DNA of 64,000 nucleotides, from positions 62,001 through 126,000 of the forward strand of contig JAYQSQ010000011.1 of assembly GCA_038146985.1 (NCBI GenBank), in the 5' to 3' direction. The notes under the pieces were generated by a model. It was not told the origin of the DNA. It did no database searches and worked only from the letters and a program-made list of their open reading frames with translations. The DNA is from JADHLJ01 sp038146985. Its GTDB lineage: Bacteria > Pseudomonadota > Alphaproteobacteria > Thalassobaculales > Thalassobaculaceae. Within the stretch, counting starts at the first letter, position 1; each line of letters opens with the position of its first letter. Positions 27,312 to 36,225 of this stretch are shown one piece after another. The position numbers were made by a program, and so were the translations under genes.

Positions 27312-29396
27312 ATGAGCACGTTTCGCGTCGGCGTCGATATCGGCGGCACCTTCACCGACATCGTCTTCCTGAACGCCGAAGGCCGGCTTTTCACCAAGAA
27401 GGTCCCGTCCAGCGTCGACAACTATGCCCGCGCCATCGTCGAGGGCGTCGCCGAGGTCTTCGCCGATGCGGGGATCGGACCCGACTCGATCCACGAAATC
27501 CGCCACGGCACAACGGTCGCCTCGAACGCGATCCTGGAATTGAAGGGCGCGCGGGTCGGTCTGATCACCTCCTCCGGTTTCCGCGACGTGCTGGAGATCC
27601 GGACCCTGCGCATGCCGCGGCTCTACGATCTCGCCTGGGAGAAGCCGCCGGCCCTGGTCGACCGCTACCTGCGTCAGGTGGTGGATGAACGGATCAACGC
27701 CAACGGCGTGGTCGAGCGGGCACCGAGCCGCGCCGATATCGAACGGGCTGTCGACAAGCTGCTGGAGGAGCGGGTCGAGGCGATCGCGGTCTGCCTGATC
27801 AACGCCTACGCCAATCCGGCACATGAGCGGCTGATCGAAGCGGTGATCCGCGAGAAGGCGCCCGACCTGCCGCTCTGTATCAGCGCCGACGTGCTGCCGG
27901 AGATGAAGGAGTACGAGCGTCACCTCGACGACGGTGATCAATGCCTATGTCCTGCCGGTGGTCGGCGCCTATCTCGCCGCACTGCGCAAGGGCCTGACGC
28001 CGACGGCATTACGGCGCCGATCTATCTCTATGCAGTCGAATGGCGGGCCACCACGGCGGAGACCGCGGCGCGGCTGCCGATGCATATCATCGAATCCGGA
28101 CCCGCCGGCGGCGTCATCGGCAGCCAGGCGATCGCCCGCGCGTCGGGCCTGAGCGACGTGATCACCTTCGACATGGGCGGTACCACGGCGAAAACCTCGA
28201 TGATCGCCGGCGGCGAGGTGACCCGGGCGCTGGACATGCAGGTCGGCGGCGGCATTATGCACGGCTCACGCCTGCTGACCGGGGCGGGATACGCGCTCAA
28301 GGTGCCCGCTATCGACCTTGCCGAGGTCGGCGCCGGCGGCGGATCGATCCTCAGCATTGATGCCGGCGGTTCGCTCAAGGCCGGACCACACAGCGCCGGC
28401 GCCTCGCCCGGACCGGTCTGCTACGACGCCGGGGGCGAGGAGCCGACCATCACCGACGCCAATGTCCTGCTCGGCTACATCAATCCCGGCCATCTGGTCG
28501 GCGGTGCCCTGAAGCTGAACCGTGACAAGGCGGCGCGGGTGTTCGAGGAGAAGATCGCCAAGCCGCTCGGCCTGCCGCTGGACGTCGCCGCCCATGGCGC
28601 GCATCTGATCTCCGCATCCAACATGATCCGCGCGATCAAGGCGGTCTCGACCGAGCGGGGCCGCGACCCGCGCAACTACGCGCTCTTCGCCTTCGGGGGG
28701 AACGGGCCGCTGTTCGCCGCCGGCATGGCGGCCACCATCGGGATCAAGCGGGTCATCGTGCCGCCCTCGCCGGGTCTGTTCTCGTCCTTCGGCCTGCTCT
28801 ACGCGGATGTCGAGCATCACTATTCCCGCACCTTCCGCCGCCTCTTGTCCGAGGCCGATCCCGCGGAACTGACGGGGGCATGGGACGCGCTGGCCAACGA
28901 GGCGCTGGTTCAGCTCAAGGCGGAAGGATTCACCGGCGCGTCGGCGGTGATCGAGCGCTCGGCGAGCCTGCATTACAAGGGCCAGATCTATGAGCTGTCG
29001 GTCGCCGCGCCGGACGGCGATTTCGACGCGGCCAAGCTCGCGGAGCTGGCGGAGCGCTTTGGCGAGGAGCACAAGACCGTCTACGGCCACCGCGCGGGCC
29101 CTGAGGAACCGGTGGAACTGGTGAATATCGCGGTTGTCGGGCGCGGCGTCTCGGAAGCCAGCCGGGTGCCGGACAAGCTGCGCGCCGATGCCGCGGCCCG
29201 GCCAAGCGATGCCGCGCGTCAGGCGTATTTCGGCCGCGATCACGGCTGGATGGAGACCCCCGTCCTTGCCCGGGCCGACCTTTCAAGCTCGGTCAAGGGT
29301 CCGGCCATCATCGAGGAATACGACGCGACCTGCCTCGTTCCGCCGGGCGGCACGGCCTCGCTGGACCGGTTCGGCAATATCGTGATCGACCTCTGA
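27312..29396 (+). CDS. Hydantoinase A/oxoprolinase family protein with local frameshifts
   Basis: This protein of about 694 residues is the ATP-binding A-type subunit of the pair: VDIGGTFTDIVF at the start, HGTTVASNAILE, IESGPAGGVIGSQAIA, FDMGGTTAKTSMI and FAFGGNGPLFA are classic hydantoinase A/actin-fold motifs. Between 27919 and 28049 the frame is disturbed: the conserved TSTTVINAYVLPVVGAYL and MQSNGG pieces are in the next frame, while DADGITAPIYL between them is in the main frame. Two single-base gains and two losses cancel out, so the ORF stays open but about 36 residues are wrong. This is either an unusual compensated mutation set or sequence error. Confidence 0.88.
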   Translation: MSTFRVGVDIGGTFTDIVFLNAEGRLFTKKVPSSVDNYARAIVEGVAEVFADAGIGPDSIHEIRHGTTVASNAILELKGARVGLITSSGFRDVLEIRTLRMPRLYDLAWEKPPALVDRYLRQVVDERINANGVVERAPSRADIERAVDKLLEERVEAIAVCLINAYANPAHERLIEAVIREKAPDLPLCISADVLPEMKEYERHLDDGDQCLCPAGGRRLSRRTAQGPDADGITAPIYLYAVEWRATTAETAARLPMHIIESGPAGGVIGSQAIARASGLSDVITFDMGGTTAKTSMIAGGEVTRALDMQVGGGIMHGSRLLTGAGYALKVPAIDLAEVGAGGGSILSIDAGGSLKAGPHSAGASPGPVCYDAGGEEPTITDANVLLGYINPGHLVGGALKLNRDKAARVFEEKIAKPLGLPLDVAAHGAHLISASNMIRAIKAVSTERGRDPRNYALFAFGGNGPLFAAGMAATIGIKRVIVPPSPGLFSSFGLLYADVEHHYSRTFRRLLSEADPAELTGAWDALANEALVQLKAEGFTGASAVIERSASLHYKGQIYELSVAAPDGDFDAAKLAELAERFGEEHKTVYGHRAGPEEPVELVNIAVVGRGVSEASRVPDKLRADAAARPSDAARQAYFGRDHGWMETPVLARADLSSSVKGPAIIEEYDATCLVPPGGTASLDRFGNIVIDL

Positions 29397-29403
29397 GCCA
29401 CCT

Positions 29404-29937
29404 GTGAGCCGCCCTTCCGTTCCCGCGCGGCCCGCCGCCTTTCTCGACCGCGACGGCATTCTGAACGAGGATATCGGCTATGCGCACCGGCCGGACCAGA
29501 TCGTCTGGATTCCCGGCGCCAAGGACGCCGTCAGACTGCTGAACCAAAGCGGTTTCCACGTCTTCGTGGTCACCAATCAGGCCGGCATCGCCCGTGGCCA
29601 CTATACCGAGCGCCATGTCGAGGATCTGCATGACTGGATGCGCGGCGAACTGAGCCGCCACGGCGCCCGGATCGACGATTTCCGGTACAGCCCCTTTCAC
29701 CCCGACTTCGATGACGGTCGGTTCACCCACATCGCCCATTGGCGCAAGCCGGGGCCCGGCATGCTGATCGATCTGATGCGCGCCTGGCCGGTGGAGCGGC
29801 GGCGCTCGTTCCTTATCGGCGACCGGGAGTCCGACGTTGAGGCCGCCCGAGCGGCCGACCTGGCGGGATATCTGTTCACCGGCGGGAACCTGCTGGAAGC
29901 CGTTCGGGAGATCCTGGTGAAGTCCGAGCGGGATTGA
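29404..29937 (+). CDS. gmhB: HAD-IIIA phosphatase, GmhB-like
   Basis: This 177-residue HAD phosphatase resembles D-glycero-D-manno-heptose 1,7-bisphosphate 7-phosphatase. FLDRDGILNED gives the catalytic Asp pair, VVTNQAGIARGHYT is motif II, HWRKPGPGML is the Lys motif and IGDRESDVEAARAA is motif IV. The zinc-binding cysteines seen in many GmhB proteins are absent (YSPFHPDFDDGRF in their place), so the exact substrate is less sure than the fold. It starts at GTG 29404, seven bases after the hydantoinase A gene. The hldE-type kinase gene at 37710 could share its heptose pathway. Confidence 0.75.
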   Translation: MSRPSVPARPAAFLDRDGILNEDIGYAHRPDQIVWIPGAKDAVRLLNQSGFHVFVVTNQAGIARGHYTERHVEDLHDWMRGELSRHGARIDDFRYSPFHPDFDDGRFTHIAHWRKPGPGMLIDLMRAWPVERRRSFLIGDRESDVEAARAADLAGYLFTGGNLLEAVREILVKSERD

Positions 29938-30117
29938 CCGATTTCCCTGTCCCGGCGGGCCGCAAGCCTGTAAGACGGCGCGATCCGCGACGCCAGGGCC
30001 TGGCTCCTTAATCGCTGGGTTTTCAGGTGATGGTGTGATAGGTCACATTTGAGACAAGGTCTCCCGTATTTCGGGTAGCGGTTGCATTTCCGGACTAGAC
30101 TAGGAAACGATGCTTCG

Positions 30118-31926
30118 ATGGCTTTCGAGCGCGACATCTGGGGAGAGTATGCCGACACCACCCGCTCCACGGTGACGACCCGCTTTCTGCGCGATTTCCG
30201 GAAGATCCCTTCCGCCGCCACGCCCAGCATCGTGCTCGCCTCGTTCATCTCCAACGTCACGGCGATGGCGCTGCCTTTCGCGGTTCTGATCGTCTATGAC
30301 CGCGTGGTCCCGAATGCCGCCGAACACACGCTGACGCTGCTGATCGGCGGCGTGGTCCTCGCCCTGGTGATCGACGCGATGGTCCGGATCGCCAGGGGCC
30401 GCATCGTGACCGACCGGGCCGGCCGCTACGGCCACCGGGCCTTCATGGGCATGGTCAGCAAGGCCCTGTTCGCCGATCCCAAGGCCTTCCAGTCAGTTTC
30501 CGCCGCCCGGCGCCTGGAGCAGATCCTGGCGATCGACACCTTGCGGGAGTCCCGCGCCGGCTACCTGCCCCAACTGATCATCGATTTCCCCTTCTTCCTG
30601 CTTTTCGTGCTGGCGGTGTTCCTGATCGGCGGGCCGCTGGGTTATGTCCTTCTGGTGTGCATCGCGGTTCTGGCCGCATCCACCTGGGTCAACGGCATGC
30701 GGGTCCGCCGCCGGGTCGAGGACCGCCAGGATGCCGAGCGCAGCCAGACTAACTTCCTGATCGAGGTCCTGCAGGGTCTGCCGACGATCAAGACCTATTC
30801 GATGGAGCGCCTGATGGCGCGGCGCTATGAACGCGTCATCCAGCGGAGCGCGTCGGTCACCCTGGATGTGGCCGAGGGCAGCGGCGATGCCCAGGCGATC
30901 GCGAATTTCGTCACCCAGCTGACCATCGCCGCGATCGTCGGCTTCGGCAGCCTGCTCGCCATCGACGGCGGGATGACCATCGGCGGCGTGGCGGCTTGCA
31001 TGCTGCTGGCGGGCCGCGCGATGCAGCCGCTGAACCGCGCGTCGCTGCTGTGGAGCCAGTATCAGTCGGTCCGGATCGCCAAGGACCATGTGAAGAATTT
31101 CGGCCGCATTCCCATGGCGGCCCCGAACCGCCCGGCCTTCATCGAGGCCTTCCAGGGCCGGATCGACCTGCGGAACGTCACCTTCCGCTATGACGCCGAA
31201 CGACCGGTCTTCGCCGATCTATCGCTGACCATCCGGGCCGGCGAAACGGTCGTCATTCGGGGCGAGAATTGGTCCGGCAAATCCACCCTGCTGGCGCTGA
31301 TCGCCGGAATCGTAAAGCCGGACGAAGGTGCGGTCTTCTATGACGGCATCGATTCCACCCAGTTGAACGACGCGGCCTTGCGGCGCGCGGTCTCCTATCT
31401 CACCCAGCATCCGGTGCTGTTCGAAGGCACGATCATGGAGAATGTGTGCGGCTTCGACATGGATCCGGATCGGGCCAAGGCGGCGCTGCTGGTTTCCGAG
31501 GAACTCGGCCTGACCAACGCGGTCTCCAAGCTGCCGAAGGGCTTCACCACCGACATTACCGGCACCACCATGGATTCCCTGCCCGCCTCGCTGCGCCAGC
31601 ACATTCCGATCGTGCGCGCGCTGTGCGGCGGGCCGAAGGTCATCATCATGGACGAGTGCAACGCCAATCTGGATCACGAGGCCGACATGCTGTTCCGCGA
31701 GGCGTTGCAGCGGCGCAAGGGCTCGCACACGATCATCATCGTGACCCAGAGACCGTCCTTCATTGCGCTGGCCGACCGCATCATCGATCTGGACGACCCC
31801 TCGACCGTTCACGCCGATCCCGAGGCGGCCGCCTCGCCGATGGACATCCTTCCGCCCCGCGAGTCGCTCGAGCCGGCGGACGGGGGCGACGGCAAGGGCA
31901 GAACCGCGGCATTCGGCGATGACTGA
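30118..31926 (+). CDS. ABC exporter, type I secretion-like, degenerate signature and H-loop
   Basis: This 602-residue half-transporter has about five or six transmembrane helices (from around residue 35 to 300) followed by an ATPase domain, without an N-terminal C39 peptidase. Walker A is intact (GENWSGKST, residues 382-390) and Walker B ends in D512-E513. The signature site reads LPASL (488-492) instead of LSGGQ, and the H-loop His is Gln544 (VTQRPS). Such substitutions fit one half of a heterodimeric exporter or a family with altered catalysis. The ATG at 30118 is chosen. The 180-base gap upstream holds its promoter. A second ORF overlaps its stop by ATGACTGA. Confidence 0.8.
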   Translation: MAFERDIWGEYADTTRSTVTTRFLRDFRKIPSAATPSIVLASFISNVTAMALPFAVLIVYDRVVPNAAEHTLTLLIGGVVLALVIDAMVRIARGRIVTDRAGRYGHRAFMGMVSKALFADPKAFQSVSAARRLEQILAIDTLRESRAGYLPQLIIDFPFFLLFVLAVFLIGGPLGYVLLVCIAVLAASTWVNGMRVRRRVEDRQDAERSQTNFLIEVLQGLPTIKTYSMERLMARRYERVIQRSASVTLDVAEGSGDAQAIANFVTQLTIAAIVGFGSLLAIDGGMTIGGVAACMLLAGRAMQPLNRASLLWSQYQSVRIAKDHVKNFGRIPMAAPNRPAFIEAFQGRIDLRNVTFRYDAERPVFADLSLTIRAGETVVIRGENWSGKSTLLALIAGIVKPDEGAVFYDGIDSTQLNDAALRRAVSYLTQHPVLFEGTIMENVCGFDMDPDRAKAALLVSEELGLTNAVSKLPKGFTTDITGTTMDSLPASLRQHIPIVRALCGGPKVIIMDECNANLDHEADMLFREALQRRKGSHTIIIVTQRPSFIALADRIIDLDDPSTVHADPEAAASPMDILPPRESLEPADGGDGKGRTAAFGDD

Positions 31927-32050
31927 CATCGAAATCGACGGCACGCTGGCCGATGCGCGCCGGGCGGCGCCAGAGGTCGAGTGGGAACGTCTGACGTCAG
32001 CGCTCGTGGGACAGATTAGGTGCCATAGAGGATTTCTTGGCTCATCGTAG
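31919..32050 (+). pseudogene. Truncated 5' end of a gene overlapping the ABC exporter
   Basis: ATG 31919 overlaps the exporter stop, as in translationally coupled operon partners. About 33 residues look genuine (MTDIEIDG, then PEVEWERLTSALVGQI), after which similarity to anything reads into the IS element and stops at 32050. The fragment could be the start of the partner ABC subunit or of another secretion component; the piece is too short to decide. Its rest is missing beyond the element, so it is broken. Confidence 0.55.
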
Positions 32051-33525
32051 TGACCGAAGGGAACGCAGATGAGGCAGAAATCCATGAAGTCCAAAGAGCC
32101 TGCCGAGAAGGTGTGGTGTGATATCCGTCGCAGGACATGGCGGCAATATTCATATTCAAAGAGAAGATCCGGATCGTTCTGAAGGGCCAGGCGAGCATTG
32201 CTGGACTGTGCCGTCGCGAAGGCATCGCCGAGGTGTGACCGTACAGCAGCTGGTCGAAGGAGTTCCTGGGTGAGGCGGTAAGCGCCATTGCGCCCGAGCC
32301 GGCGCCGAACGGCAAGAAGCGGTTGGCAGGTGAGCACTCCAGCGCCAAGCGACAGGCAGCGAGGTGAAGGACTCGCCGAGATGCAGAGCCTGAAGGAACT
32401 GGTCGCCATCTGAGTCGAGAACTGGCTGCCCAAAAGCATGCTCGGGGCTGGGACGACGACATGAGATAAACGGCAATCCGAGAAGTTTTGAGATCATCCG
32501 GTTGGTCGAGATCCCATCTTCGTGCTGCGCGGTAGTCGCCGACCTTATGGTCCTCCTGGGGGCATCCCGAGCGCACGACTTTTTACAGGTGGTACGACCG
32601 ATACCGAGCTTTGGCCGTGCCGGTTTGAAGGATCGCACCAGTGGCCCCGGCCGGGTGTGGAACCGCATCCCCTGACGAGGTCCGGGCCAGATTGACGCGC
32701 GCTGCAGCGGTTCTGAGTGCCTGAGCTATCGCCTCGGAACTGGCGGCATGGTTTGGGTCAGCAGATTTGCGCGCGCAGCTACTTCGTCTCCGAGGCATCG
32801 GTCTACCGCTTGCCGAAGTGGCGCAGGCTGACCTGATCACCAAAGCCCGTCCTTCGTGGTCATCAAGGCGGCGGATGAGTTCCGATAAGACCACCGCGCC
32901 CAATCAGCTCTGGCAGACCGACTTCATTTACCTGAAGGTGATTGGCTGGGTTAACTATCTGCGCCGTCAGACCATCCTGACGACTATTCACGCCATGTGG
33001 TCACCTGGAAGCTCTGCACCACCATGCGGCGAGCGATGTCACCGACACGTTGGATCTGGCGCTGGAAGCCTCGGTTGCGATGGGCGCCGAGGTCATCCAC
33101 AACCCTGGCTGCTAAGCGACAATGGTTAAGTCTTATATCAATATGATCTCTCGCTGACTACAAGGAGTGGGGCATATTATCTCAAAGCGCACTCCAACCA
33201 TCCTAACACCCAGGCAGTTAGACGCCCCCTCGGTGGGGCTGCGTAAGCCCAGTGAACCGAGCGTTGGCATCAGACCTTGAAGAACTGATCCTGCTGGAAA
33301 ACTACTTCTGCAGGGCGATCTGAGCGGGCAGATCGGAGGTCTTCGTCTCCCATTACAACAACCACGGTACCACGTGAGAGAGCCTCGGTAATCCTACGCC
33401 GGCTGACGTCTACTTCGCCGAGATCAGGCCATCATCGAGAGAAGGAGACGCATCAAGCAAAGATACCACATGAAAAAACGACGCTGGCGCACATGCAGCC
33501 AAGCGGCACATCAACAAACAGGACA
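32018..33525 (+). mobile_element. Decayed IS3-family element (orfA and orfB remnants)
   Basis: Fragments of a two-gene IS3-type transposase are readable in all three frames. OrfA begins at ATG 32069 (MRQKSMKSKE), with CRREGIA near 32214 and KKSML near 32432. OrfB pieces include NQLWQTDF near 32903 (first catalytic Asp), LLSDNG near 33109 (second Asp), LLENYF near 33291 and TPADVYF near 33393. The motif carrying the catalytic Glu is not recognisable. Many stops and single-base gaps break both genes, so it is inactive unless the local sequence is wrong. Exact ends and inverted repeats could not be fixed; the boundaries are approximate. Confidence 0.8.
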
Positions 33526-34439
33526 GAGCCTCCGTTACGTAAATCCGTTCTCGCTGTCCCACGACCTTCGACGACGGACACCTTGGCCCTGATAATCAGG
33601 CGTCGTCGAACCGGGCGGTCGGGAACTGCATCCGCCTTGGCCCTCGGCGATATCGGCGAAATATCCTTCGCCTTCAAACAGCGCATCGTCGGTCGTTGCT
33701 TGCCGAATTGTTCCCGGGTAAGTTCCAGGCGCAGCGTAATCCTCGCCGGAACCGCCTTCGATCGTCGCCGCGGCGCTCGCGGGCATTCTCACCAGCGTTC
33801 ACGACCACAAGGTCATCGCCGGCACCGGCATCGATCGAATCGGCGCCTGAGCTGCCGCGATGGTATCGTCACCGGAGCCTGCGATAATGCGGTCGTCCCC
33901 GCCCGTCGATCAGATCATCGTTCTGGCCCTGCCGTGATCCGATCATCGCCGGCGCCTGCCGACCTGGCATCGCCGTCGCCGGCATTGATCGTCCCGGCCA
34001 GAGCCGGTCACGATCATCGCCGGGCCTCATTGGACGTGACGGTGCCGCTGCCGCTGCCGGCATCAATCATATCTTCCGTACCGTCGCTGGCGGAGATGGG
34101 TGGAATCTGAACCTGCCCACTTCCTGTCAAATGATCGTATCGTCGCCACGACCAGTGGTGATCCGGTCGTCGCTCTTGCGCAGCCCGCGTCAACGACGTT
34201 GTCACTGTCGCCCGCAGATCGTGTCGCGGCCTGAGCCGGCGTGCGGTGATCCGGTCATCGCCCTTTGCCGGACGTGGATATGTTATTGCCGCTGCCAGTA
34301 TCGGGATCACGTTCGTACCGACACCGGCGAGATACGGTCACCGCCCGATCCGCCGTCAATCGTGTCGTCGCTGCGCTGTCCCGTGGTGATCCGGTCATCG
34401 CCAGCGCCCGCGTCGACTGGTTAGCAGCTGCCGTCACCG

Positions 34440-35760
34440 GCGGAGATGGTGGTCGTGCGGCCCGAACCAGACGTGATCCGGTCATCGCCCTTGCCGGACG
34501 TAACGGCGTTGTTGCCGCTCCCGGCATCGATGACATTGTCGCCGTCTCCAGCGGAGATCGTATCGCGGCCCGAGCCCGACGTGATCCGGTCATCGCCCTT
34601 GCCGGATGTGACGGAGTTATTGCCGGAGCCCGCGTCGATGACATTATCGCCATCACCAGCGGAGATACGATCGCTGCCCGCGCCGCCATCGATCGTATCG
34701 TCCCCGCGTCCCGTGGTGATCCGGTCATCGCCAGCGCCCGCGTCGATGACGTTGTCGCCGTCGCCGGCATTGATCGTGTCGCGGCCCGAGCCTGACGTGA
34801 TCTGGTCGTCGCCCGTACCAGCGGTCACGGAGTTGTTGCCGCTGCCCGCGTCGATCACGTTGTCGCCGTCACCAGCGGAGATCCGGTCGCTGCCCGATCC
34901 GCCATCGATCGTATCGTCACCACGCCCGGCGCTGATCTGGTCGTCGCCAGCGCCCACATTGACGACATTATCGCCATCACCGGCTGAGATGGTGTCACGG
35001 CCCGAGCCCGACGTAATCTGATCGTCACCTTTGCCGGCGGTCACCGAATTGTTGCCGGAGCCCGCGTCGATGACGTTGTCGCCGTCGCCGGCAGCTATGG
35101 TGTCTGAACCGGCACCCCCGTCGATCGTATCGTCACCGCGCCCCGCCGTGATCCGGTCGTCACCGGCGCCCGCGTCGACTCGGTTGTCGCCGTCGCCGGC
35201 GGAGATGGTGTCGCGGCCCGAACCGGACGTAATCTGGTCATCGCCCTTGCCGGCGGTCACCGAATTGTTGCTGGAGCCCGCGTCGATGACGTTGTCGCCG
35301 TCGCCGGCGGAGATTGTGTCTGAACCTGCCCCGCCATCGATCGTGTCATCGCCGCGTCCCGTGGTGATCCGGTCGTCGCCGGCGCCCGCGTTAACGACGT
35401 TGTCACCCTCGCCGGCGCTGATGGTGTCACGGCCCGAGCCCGCCGTGATCTGGTCGTCGCCTTTGCCGGACGTGACGGCGTTGTTACCACTGCCGGCGTC
35501 GATGACGTTCGCGCCGTCACCGGCGGAGATCGTGTCTGAACCTGCGCCACCGTCGATCGTATCGTCGCCGCGCCCCGTGGTGATCCGGTCGTCGCCAGCG
35601 CCCGCGTCAACCCGGTTATCGCCATCACCGGCTGAGATGGTGTCACGGCCCCACCGTCGATCGTATCGTCACCGCGCCCGGTCGTGATCCGGTCGTCACC
35701 GGCGCGCGCGTCGATCACATTGTCACCGTCGCCCGCAGCGATCGTGTCGCGGCCAGGCGT
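34440..35760 (-). repeat. RTX array with 72-residue (216-base) higher-order unit
   Basis: Eight nonapeptides form one unit: TAGKGDDQI, TSGSGRDTI, SAGDGDNxx, DAGAGDDRI, TTGRGDDTI, DGGAGSDxI, SAGDGDNVI, DAGSGNNSV. It recurs at least five times in fixed order with few substitutions, so the array grew by duplication of the whole 216-base block rather than by single nonapeptides. The last copy on the 3' side is rearranged. High identity between copies makes assembly collapse possible here. Confidence 0.85.
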
Positions 35761-35784
35761 TCCTGCCAGAATGTTGACCTCCGG

Positions 35785-36225
35785 GGCTGGCGCACCGGTG
35801 CCTTCCGAGCCTTCGGTGGGACTCGGGGTCGGCTCCGGTGATGGTTCTGGCGACGGTTCACCCGTCCCTTCCGAGCTTTCGGTGGGCGTCGGAGTCGGCT
35901 CGGGCGATGGCTCAGGCGCCGGTTCAGGCGAGCCCTCCGAGCCTTCGGTCGGCGCCGGCGTTGGTTCTGGTGATGGTTCTGGGGATGGCTCGCCCACGCC
36001 TTCAGATTCTTCGGTGGGAACCGGGCTCGGCTCCGGCGACGGATCGGGCGTGGGATCGCCCGTGTTCTCCGAACCTTCAGTGGGAGCCGGGGTCGGTTCC
36101 GGTTCGCCGGTGCCCTCAGACCCTTCGGTAGGCGTTGGGCTCGGCTCTGGAGACGGATCGGGCGCGGGATCATCCGTGTCTTCCGTGCCTTCAGTAGGCG
36201 TTGGATCTGGCGCCGGTGACGGCTC
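35785..36225 (-). repeat. Pro/Glu/Ser/Thr-rich tandem repeat in the RTX protein
   Basis: The protein repeats a block of roughly 20-25 residues such as PEPSPEPTPAPTEGSEGTGE about seven times, each with PTEGSEG or a variant. It separates the disordered N-terminus from the RTX array and probably forms an extended stalk. Confidence 0.8.

Noticed and set aside
25278..27941. 887-residue minus-strand ORF opposite the hydantoinase B gene
   Set aside because: A GC-rich shadow: composition is dominated by H, R, D, G and A with no family motifs, while the plus strand carries clear hydantoinase motifs.
30000..30117. Possible riboswitch or attenuator before the ABC exporter
   Set aside because: I could not find a convincing conserved aptamer or terminator/antiterminator pair; only a plain leader is seen.
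33493..34110. 205-residue plus-strand ORF next to the IS remnant
   Set aside because: It joins the transposase C-terminal remnant to antisense RTX sequence and has no coherent domain.
34265..35687. Plus-strand ORFs with PSPAEMVSRPEPDVI-type repeats
   Set aside because: They are the antisense reading of the RTX repeat array on the minus strand; the calcium-binding nonapeptides on the minus strand explain the periodicity.
34421..35760. CRISPR-like or satellite reading of the regular repeats
   Set aside because: The repeats are coding RTX nonapeptides with no spacers between identical direct repeats, and no cas genes are present.
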